DNA of 39,405 nt from Verrucomicrobiia bacterium (lineage in GTDB: Bacteria > Verrucomicrobiota > Verrucomicrobiia > Limisphaerales > UBA11358): the NCBI GenBank assembly GCA_025451535.1, contig JANWKE010000050.1, forward strand, positions 1 to 39,405, in the 5' to 3' direction. Below are positions 33,698-39,405 of this stretch, piece after piece. Every line of letters begins with the position of its first letter. Positions within the stretch are counted from its first letter, which is position 1. Under the pieces are notes generated by a model. The model was not told the origin of the DNA. It searched no databases and worked only from the letters and a program-made list of their open reading frames with translations. The position numbers were made by a program, and so were the translations under genes.

Positions 33698-34663
33698 ATG
33701 TGGTCCTATCTGTTCAAGCGGCTGTTGCACATGATCCCGCTCCTGCTGGGCGTGTCGTTGCTCACCTTCCTGCTTATGGCCTTGTCGCCGGGCAATTATT
33801 TTACCGCGCTCCTGCAAAACCCGCAGATTTCACCCGACACCGTCGCCCGTCTCAAAGCCCAATTTCATCTGGATCGGCCATGGTACGTCCAATATGTCTA
33901 CTGGCTCGAAAACGTCCTGCGCGGCAACTTTGGTTATTCCATGGCCTACCATATTCCCGCCACGTCGCTCATTTTTCAACGGCTCTGGAACACATTCCTG
34001 CTTTCGTTTTCCGCGCTGATTATCGCCTGGGGCGTGGCTGTCCCGTTGGGTATCTGGGCGGCCGTCAAAAAAGATTCGTGGGTGGATCGCGCCTGCTCGC
34101 TGTTCGCCTTTGTCGGCTTGTCCGTGCCCGACGTGTTGTTGTCGTTGTTGGCGTTGTGGTTCGCGGCGGCCACCGGCTGGTTTCCCGTCGGCGGTGCGCA
34201 AAGTCCGCTTTACGATTTTTTGTCGCCGGCACAACAGTTATGGGACCGAACGCATCATCTCATTCTGCCGGCCATCGTGCTCGCCGCATCAGACCTGGCC
34301 GGCATCATGCGCCGGATGCGTTCCTGTCTGCTCGACACGCTTCGGGCCGAATATGTTACCGCCGCCCGCGCCCGCGGCCTCGGCGAAGGCTGGGTGGTTT
34401 ATAAACATGCGCTCCGAAACGCCATCAACCCGCTCCTGACCATTTTCGGCTATTCGCTCGCCGCGCTGTTGAGCGGCGCGTTCATCGTGGAAAACATCAT
34501 GGCCTGGCCCGGTCTCGGTCGGCTCACGATGGAAGCCTTCTTCGCCAAGGACTCGTATCTGGTTGTAGACTGCGTGGTCATGGCCACGGGGTTGCTGGTC
34601 ATTGGCAATTTTGTCGCCGACCTGCTGCTCGCCTGGAGCGATCCGCGCATACGGCTCAAATAA
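33698..34663 (+). CDS. Peptide ABC transporter permease (OppB/DppB type)
   Basis: Encodes 321 aa from the ATG at 33698; a TTG 18 bp upstream is less likely. N-terminal 'MWSYLFKRLLHMIPLLLGVSLLTFLLMALSPGNYF' is the classic first helix of OppB-type permeases. About six transmembrane helices are seen, with the EAA-type loop 'EYVTAARARGLGEGWVVYKHALRNAINPLLT' that docks on the ATPases. First gene of oppB-oppC-oppD-oppF. It forms the channel with the next gene product, whose ATG follows directly after its stop. Confidence 0.95.
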   Translation: MWSYLFKRLLHMIPLLLGVSLLTFLLMALSPGNYFTALLQNPQISPDTVARLKAQFHLDRPWYVQYVYWLENVLRGNFGYSMAYHIPATSLIFQRLWNTFLLSFSALIIAWGVAVPLGIWAAVKKDSWVDRACSLFAFVGLSVPDVLLSLLALWFAAATGWFPVGGAQSPLYDFLSPAQQLWDRTHHLILPAIVLAASDLAGIMRRMRSCLLDTLRAEYVTAARARGLGEGWVVYKHALRNAINPLLTIFGYSLAALLSGAFIVENIMAWPGLGRLTMEAFFAKDSYLVVDCVVMATGLLVIGNFVADLLLAWSDPRIRLK

Positions 34664-35752
34664 ATGAACGAAATCGCGCCCATACAAAATCCGACAGGAG
34701 AACAACCGCTCTCGCCGTGGCAGTTGTTCTGGCGGCGATTGAGACAGCGGCGCATTGCGATGGTGGGCGGCGTGATTTTGATTGTGCTTTACCTGGTGGC
34801 CTTGTTCGCCGGCTTCGTCGCGCCTTACAGTTACAGCCGGCAGGACCGCGACCGCTTTTTCCATCCGCCCACCTGGCCCCGGCTGGCTGGCTTTCACCTG
34901 GTCGTGCCACGATATGCACAACTGCCGGGCGATTTCAATTATCGTGCCGCCGCGAATGACACCCGGTCGATCCATTTTTTCGTGCGCGGCGACGAGTACA
35001 AATTATTCGGTCTGATTCCGGCCACGCTTCATCTGTTCGGCACCGGCGATGGAAATTATCCGGTCTACCTGTTCGGTACGGACCAGTTCGGACGCGATGA
35101 ATTTTCGCGCCTGCTTTACGGTTCGCAAGTTTCGCTGTCCATTGGCATCGTTGGCATACTGCTGTCGTTTACGTTCGGTATGATCATCGGCGGCATTTCC
35201 GGCTATTTCAGCGGCTGGACGGACACCATCATCATGCGGCTGTGCGAGCTCATCATGTCCATCCCCGCGCTTTATCTCATCATTTCGCTGCGTGCCACGT
35301 TTCCGCCCAGCATGAGCTCGGCGCAGGTTTATGCCATGATCATCATCATTTTGAGTTTCATCGGCTGGGCGAGCATGGCCCGGGTGATTCGCGGGATGAC
35401 ACTGTCCTTGCGTGAACAGCAATTCGTCCTTGCCGCGCGTTCGCTCGGACAGTCGCATCTGAAAGTCATCGTCCGTCATATTTTGCCAAATACGTTTTCC
35501 TACGTCATCGTGGCGGCGACCTTGAGTGTGCCGTATTACATCCTGGGCGAGGTGGTGCTGAGCTTTCTCGGTGTGGGTATTCAGGAGCCGAATGCCAGCT
35601 GGGGCAACATGCTGACCGCGGCGCAAAACACCCAGTATCTGCGGAATTTTCCCTGGTTGCTGGCACCGGGCGCGGCGATTTTTATCACCGTTCTCGCTTT
35701 CAACTTCCTCGGCGATGGATTAAGAGACGCCGCGGACACGAAGTCGTTATGA
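34664..35752 (+). CDS. Peptide ABC transporter permease (OppC/DppC type)
   Basis: Encodes 362 aa, longer than typical OppC (~300). 'SPWQLFWRRLRQRRIAMVGGVILIVLYLVALFAGFVAPY' is the family N-terminal region, and 'FGTDQFGRDEFSRLLYGSQVSLSIGIVGILLSFTFGMIIGGISGYFSGWTDTIIMRLCELIMSIP' and 'QFVLAARSLGQSHLKVIVRHILPN' are conserved core and EAA loop. The extra length is a ~70-residue periplasmic insertion between the first helix and the 'FGTDQFGRDE' block (about 55-130). It starts on the base after the oppB stop, so translation is coupled. Confidence 0.95.
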   Translation: MNEIAPIQNPTGEQPLSPWQLFWRRLRQRRIAMVGGVILIVLYLVALFAGFVAPYSYSRQDRDRFFHPPTWPRLAGFHLVVPRYAQLPGDFNYRAAANDTRSIHFFVRGDEYKLFGLIPATLHLFGTGDGNYPVYLFGTDQFGRDEFSRLLYGSQVSLSIGIVGILLSFTFGMIIGGISGYFSGWTDTIIMRLCELIMSIPALYLIISLRATFPPSMSSAQVYAMIIIILSFIGWASMARVIRGMTLSLREQQFVLAARSLGQSHLKVIVRHILPNTFSYVIVAATLSVPYYILGEVVLSFLGVGIQEPNASWGNMLTAAQNTQYLRNFPWLLAPGAAIFITVLAFNFLGDGLRDAADTKSL

Positions 35753-35774
35753 GGACTGAAGTTACGAATCCATT

Positions 35775-35847
35775 TTCGGAGGGACGAGCTCTGCGAGTCC
35801 CCATTTTTCCCTTTGCGCCAGGGACTCGTATAACTCGCCCCTCCGAA
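35775..35847. repeat. TTCGGAGGG palindromic repeat, copy 2, inside the opp operon
   Basis: The first 27 bp are identical to the copy at 22663-22730, and the end (TAACTCGCCCCTCCGAA) also matches. Here an extra inner pair, CGAGTCCC/GGGACTCG, is present. It sits in the 103-bp gap between oppC and oppD, ending 8 bp before the oppD start codon. Confidence 0.88.
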
Positions 35848-35855
35848 TCTGATTT

Positions 35856-36821
35856 ATGACGCCGCTGCTCGAAATCAAGAATCTGAAGATGGACTTCGGT
35901 AAAAATGCCGACGCCTTGCGTGCCGTGGACGGCGTGTCGCTTGCCGTCGGTACGGGCGAAACCGTTTGCCTGGTTGGCGAAAGCGGCTGCGGGAAGACCG
36001 TCACCGCGCTGTCCATCGCGCGGTTGGTGCCGACGCCGCCGGCCAATTACGTCGGCGGGGAAATTTTGTTGAACGGCCAGGACGTATTAAAGATGTCAAA
36101 CGGCGAATTGCGTTCCATCCGTGGTGGCGTGGTCAGTTACGTTTTTCAGGAACCGGGCGCGTCGCTGAACCCGGTCTTTCGCATCGGCAACCAGATCAAG
36201 GAATCGCTGAAGCTGCATCGCCCGGAAAAGGCGACCAACGAGGAAGTCATCCGGCTGCTGAAGCTCGTCGGCATTCCCGCGCCGGAATCGCGCATCCGCA
36301 ATTACCCGTTCGAGATGTCCGGCGGCATGCAACAGCGCGTGATGATTGCCATGGCCCTGGCGAGCGAACCGAAACTGCTCGTGGCGGACGAACCGACCAC
36401 CGCGCTCGATGTGACCATCCAGGCGCAGATTCTCGATTTGTTGAGCGAACTCAAGCAGCGGCTGGGCATGGCCATCCTGCTGATTACGCACAACCTTGGC
36501 ATTGTCGGCGACATGGCCGACCGCGTGGCCGTGATGTATGCCGGGCAAATTGTCGAACTGTCCCCCGCCAAGGAACTCCTGCGCCGCCCGCTGCATCCCT
36601 ACACGAAAGCATTGATGGCGAGCGTGCCGAAATTGCGCGGCGATGCCGATCGGCTTTCGGCCATTCCCGGTAATGTCCCGCGCATCGGCAACTTCCCGCC
36701 CGGCTGCCGCTTCGCTCCCCGTTGCGTGATGGCCAGGCCGGAATGTTCAAATGCCATCCCCGAACTGGTCGAGGTCGAAGCCGGACGTTTTGTGAGATGT
36801 CCGTTTTGGAAAACATCATGA
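35856..36821 (+). CDS. Peptide ABC transporter ATP-binding protein (OppD/DppD type)
   Basis: Encodes 321 aa. Walker A GESGCGKT (41-48), signature '[40 protein letters not shown]', and the C-terminal oligopeptide-transporter domain with the spaced Cys of '[15 protein letters not shown]...RCPFW'. It powers import together with the next gene product; the two form a heterodimer in this family. Its stop overlaps the oppF start as ATGA. Its own start is preceded closely by a palindromic repeat, which could tune its level relative to oppBC. Confidence 0.96.
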   Translation: MTPLLEIKNLKMDFGKNADALRAVDGVSLAVGTGETVCLVGESGCGKTVTALSIARLVPTPPANYVGGEILLNGQDVLKMSNGELRSIRGGVVSYVFQEPGASLNPVFRIGNQIKESLKLHRPEKATNEEVIRLLKLVGIPAPESRIRNYPFEMSGGMQQRVMIAMALASEPKLLVADEPTTALDVTIQAQILDLLSELKQRLGMAILLITHNLGIVGDMADRVAVMYAGQIVELSPAKELLRRPLHPYTKALMASVPKLRGDADRLSAIPGNVPRIGNFPPGCRFAPRCVMARPECSNAIPELVEVEAGRFVRCPFWKTS

Positions 36822-37831
36822 GCCTGCTCGAAGTCAAAAGCCTGAAGGTGCATTTCCCCGTGAAGCACGGGATGTTCGGCGGAGTCCACGAATTTGTGAA
36901 GGCGGTGGACGACGTGAGTTTTAATCTTGAGCCGGGCGAAACGCTCGGCCTGGTCGGCGAAAGCGGCTGCGGCAAGACGACGTTGGGCCGCGCCATCGTC
37001 CGGCTGGTCGAGCCGACGGCGGGCAGTGTTCTGCTCGACGGCGAGGACATCACGCAGATGGGCGGCGCGACCCTGCGCGCTCGGCGGCGCAAGTTCCAGA
37101 TGATTTTCCAGGACCCCTACGGCTCGCTCAACCCGCGTATGACGGTCGAGCAAATCGTCGGCGAGGCGCTCGACATCCATAAACTGACGGACAGCAAACC
37201 CGCGCGCCAGAAACGCATCACGGAATTGCTCAAGGCCGTCGGTCTGGATGCGGTTTATGCGCAGCGTTATCCGCACGAATTCAGCGGCGGCCAGCGTCAG
37301 CGCATCGGCATCGCCCGCGCGCTGGCGGTCGAGCCGCAATTGATCATCTGCGACGAACCGGTGAGCGCGCTGGACGTTTCGGTCCAGGCACAAATCATTA
37401 ATCTGCTCCGTGATTTGCAGCAGCAGCGCGGCCTCGCCTACCTGTTCATCGCGCATGATCTCGCGGTGGTTGAACACATCAGCCGCCGGGTGATGGTCAT
37501 GTATCTCGGCAAGATTGTGGAAACAGCCGACGCCAGGACCATCGTCCGCGAACCGCAACATCCCTACACGCAGGCACTGATTTCCGCCGTGCCGGAGGTG
37601 GACCCGGAAACGAAACATCGGCGCATCATCCTGCCGGGCGACGTGCCGTCGCCGATTCATCCGCCGAGCGGCTGTCCGTTCCATCCGCGCTGTCCGATCG
37701 CACAACTCCCGAAGTGTGCGGAAGCATTCCCCGAATTCCGCGAAGTGGCAAAAAATCATTTCGCTTCCTGCCACCTGGCCGGGACAAAAATTGAATCGCC
37801 CCGTAACCCGGTGCGGGGCGAAACCGTCTGA
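36818..37831 (+). CDS. Peptide ABC transporter ATP-binding protein (OppF/DppF type)
   Basis: Encodes 337 aa from the ATG at 36818 that overlaps the oppD stop; open codons upstream are the shadow of oppD. Walker A GESGCGKT (47-54), '[17 protein letters not shown]', signature '[43 protein letters not shown]' and the C-terminal '[17 protein letters not shown]' region are all typical. Last gene of the operon. It is convergent with a small minus-strand gene 10 bp further on. Confidence 0.96.
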   Translation: MSLLEVKSLKVHFPVKHGMFGGVHEFVKAVDDVSFNLEPGETLGLVGESGCGKTTLGRAIVRLVEPTAGSVLLDGEDITQMGGATLRARRRKFQMIFQDPYGSLNPRMTVEQIVGEALDIHKLTDSKPARQKRITELLKAVGLDAVYAQRYPHEFSGGQRQRIGIARALAVEPQLIICDEPVSALDVSVQAQIINLLRDLQQQRGLAYLFIAHDLAVVEHISRRVMVMYLGKIVETADARTIVREPQHPYTQALISAVPEVDPETKHRRIILPGDVPSPIHPPSGCPFHPRCPIAQLPKCAEAFPEFREVAKNHFASCHLAGTKIESPRNPVRGETV

Positions 37832-37841
37832 GCCAAGACAG

Positions 37842-38309
37842 CTAGCGGTTCGGGGACGTGGCCGGTGGCCGTCCACCCAGTTGAAAGTCGCACTGGCCTT
37901 TGAGGGAACCCACCCGTAACCAGAGCCGGTAGGTGACGTTGGTTTTTAACGCTTCGGGATGCGAACCGGGCACGGCGGGTTTCATGCCGGGAAGGTTCTG
38001 GCCATAGGTGAAAAATTCCACCGGCGCAGACCGCGAATCGGAAATCAAATGCCAGACGGGGACGGCGGCGGGATTGATTTGCCCGGCGTCGAGCGGGACA
38101 ACTTTCACTTCTGAAAGCTGGTACGGCTGCCCCCCAAAGCCGAAAAGGATTATCGGCTGGTCTGGCCGGGAAAGGGTGCGCGACCGGAAGGACCGTTCGG
38201 TGTAGGAAATTTGGATGTTTTTTGGTTGGAACCAGCCCGTGAAATGATAAACATATAGGCACGCCAGCAAGAGCGCGATGACGATGAACAGCCAGTTCCG
38301 CTTGGTCAT
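37842..38309 (-). CDS. Hypothetical membrane-anchored protein
   Basis: Encodes 155 aa from the ATG at 38309 (MTKRNWLFIVIALLLACLYVYHFTGWF), chosen because the basic start and hydrophobic helix fit a membrane anchor; a longer frame from 38372 adds 21 unlikely residues. The remaining ~125 residues look like a small beta domain outside the membrane. No family is recognised. It is divergent from the pseudopilin gene with 74 bp between starts, so a link to type II secretion or pilus-like machinery is possible but unproven. Confidence 0.7.
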   Translation of the reverse strand: MTKRNWLFIVIALLLACLYVYHFTGWFQPKNIQISYTERSFRSRTLSRPDQPIILFGFGGQPYQLSEVKVVPLDAGQINPAAVPVWHLISDSRSAPVEFFTYGQNLPGMKPAVPGSHPEALKTNVTYRLWLRVGSLKGQCDFQLGGRPPATSPNR

Positions 38310-38383
38310 AAGTAAAAATTGAATGTACGGGGCGTGGTGCCCGTCCAACCATGCAACCAGACGCACCGACAAATCGAATGGTT

Positions 38384-39184
38384 ATGAAAATAACAGGCCG
38401 GGGCCGATTGGCCAGCCCTGAAAAACCCGGGTGTGGCTTTGGTGCGTTTACGTTGATCGAACTGCTCGTCGTCATTGCCATCATTGCGATTCTGGCGGCC
38501 ATGCTGTTGCCCGTCTTGGGCAGCGCCAAGGAAGCGGGCCGCCGCATCGCCTGCCTGAACAATATGCGGCAATTAAGCCTGGCCGCCCAAATGTACGTCG
38601 ACGACAACCAGGGCTTTTATCCGCCGCGCAGCAACACCAACCGCTGGCCGAACCAGTTTTACGCCAACTACGGCAAAAATGTGAAACTATTGCTCTGTCC
38701 CACGGACATTGCCTTCTTCCCAAGACCTGAGACAGTCGGTCTATCGCCGTCAAACAACGTTGCCGATGCTTCATGGCGCAGTTATATCATCAACGGCTGG
38801 GATGATTATTTTTACGACACTTTGAGTGCGAGTGATTTCACGACGTACATGAACGGCACCTATCCCGGCGGCTTGAGACAAAGTGCCATTGTGCATCCCT
38901 CCCAAACGGTCGTGCTGGGAGAGAAGCGCCACGATGCCGGTGACTTCTACATGGACTTGAGGGAAAACGGCGGCAACGACTTCACCGGCATTCTTGAGCA
39001 GGGCCGCCACGGCAACAATGGCCGTACCAGCAGTCAGGCCAAAGGCGCCGGCAGTACCGGCGGATCCAATTACGCCACGGCGGACGGGAGCGCGCGGTTT
39101 ATCAAGTTCCCCCAGGCGGTGGATCCCTTGAGCATGTGGGCGATCAGCGAGGCCGATCGGGTGGCTTACGCCATCATTTATTAA
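38384..39184 (+). CDS. Type II secretion-like pseudopilin (prepilin-type cleavage/methylation domain)
   Basis: Encodes 266 aa from the ATG at 38384; ATGs at 38378 and 38351 are also in frame and none has a clear ribosome site. '[37 protein letters not shown]' is a prepilin leader and helix, with Ala rather than Gly before the Phe, as is common in this phylum. '[19 protein letters not shown]' and the C-terminal '[14 protein letters not shown]' (H-X9-DG-like) place it in the large verrucomicrobial/planctomycete pseudopilin group, present in many copies per genome. It is expected in the periplasm or cell envelope; its job is unknown. Confidence 0.92.
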   Translation: MKITGRGRLASPEKPGCGFGAFTLIELLVVIAIIAILAAMLLPVLGSAKEAGRRIACLNNMRQLSLAAQMYVDDNQGFYPPRSNTNRWPNQFYANYGKNVKLLLCPTDIAFFPRPETVGLSPSNNVADASWRSYIINGWDDYFYDTLSASDFTTYMNGTYPGGLRQSAIVHPSQTVVLGEKRHDAGDFYMDLRENGGNDFTGILEQGRHGNNGRTSSQAKGAGSTGGSNYATADGSARFIKFPQAVDPLSMWAISEADRVAYAIIY

Positions 39185-39276
39185 CCGGGTGGCAAACTGG
39201 AGCATCTCTACGACTGCACTCGAACTTTCTTTCAAGGACAAGGCTCGTAAACTGCCTGGTTTAGGGTATCCCCACA

Positions 39277-39298
39277 CCCTTCCCCACATGGGGAGGGG
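39277..39298. terminator. Hairpin after the pseudopilin gene
   Basis: CCCTTCCCC-ACAT-GGGGAGGGG forms a GC-rich stem about 90 bp past the pseudopilin stop. There is no T-run, so it may instead be a worn copy of the CCTCACCC-type palindrome seen inside rsmB. Nothing else is recognised in 39185-39354. Confidence 0.3.
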
Positions 39299-39354
39299 TA
39301 ACCAAGTGCATTCCGTCCTTTCTGTGCCTGCGTTTTGTCGTGATTTGGGCGCTT

Positions 39355-39405
39355 GCCCGCATCCCCGACTTCGGTCGGTTTTTGCCGCTCACGCGGCTTG
39401 CGGGC
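39355..39405. repeat. Y-shaped palindrome at the window end
   Basis: Outer arms GCCCGCA and TGCGGGC enclose CCGAC-TTCG-GTCGG, a TTTTT spacer, and GCCGC-TCAC-GCGGC. The first hairpin with its T-run would also serve as an intrinsic terminator on the plus strand. The element may continue past the window edge. Confidence 0.7.

Noticed and set aside
36599-37876. A 425-codon open frame on the minus strand
   Set aside because: Antisense to oppF, whose ATPase motifs are complete; the reverse product shows no family features.

Overview
The window reads as one chromosomal contig from a member of the Verrucomicrobiota, probably of the Pedosphaera/Limisphaerales kind. This is inferred from a long GreA with a very large N-terminal extension (a trait also known in Chlamydiae, of the same superphylum), a pseudopilin with an FTLIELLVV start and H-X9-DG-like end, choice-of-anchor Q and DUF5060 secreted proteins with the C-terminal 'FFYR/FWRA' module common in this phylum, DUF5069, and many palindromic repeats between genes. 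Base composition is moderately GC-rich. No rRNA, tRNA or CRISPR array was recognised.

Layout. 1-3914 (minus): hsp20, lon and a LolA-like lipoprotein-sorting gene, a proteostasis/envelope cluster. 4148-7683 (minus): a gene for a secreted parallel beta-helix (choice-of-anchor Q) protein, cut in two by a 1,788-bp IS1595-family element at 5217-7004. The element has matching terminal inverted repeats and an exact 8-bp target duplication, and carries two passenger genes besides its transposase. 8003-9472: purF. 9630-12266: a large secreted glycosidase-like protein. 12455-14495: a small DUF3185 membrane protein, then pyrB and pyrR (minus) behind a strong leader hairpin, and a small conserved gene. 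14610-19571: mrp/apbC diverging from sufD-sufU-sufT-sufS, an iron-sulfur assembly locus with palindromes in two of its gaps. 19644-22658: a secreted pectinesterase-like protein and a DUF1858/rhodanese-like protein. 22731-26150 (minus): ychF, then psd-pssA-lysE for phosphatidylethanolamine synthesis plus an exporter. 26275-31619: DUF5069, greA-like, rsmB, a flavin reductase and fabI. 31683-37831: a peptide ABC transporter with the binding lipoprotein divergent from oppBCDF. 37842-39184: a membrane-anchored unknown and a pseudopilin.

Most genes are housekeeping. The unusual material is (i) the IS with its passenger operon and its start codon overlapping the broken host gene, (ii) a set of palindromic, often multi-branched repeats that fill convergent gaps, sit inside operons (suf, opp) and in one case lie inside rsmB, where a perfect 45-bp palindrome is translated as an in-frame peptide, and (iii) several enzymes whose expected active-site residues are changed (Psd, the rhodanese domain, the CE8-like protein).

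I do not see a clear new defence system. The best candidates for something undescribed are the IS passenger pair and the family of branched palindromes.
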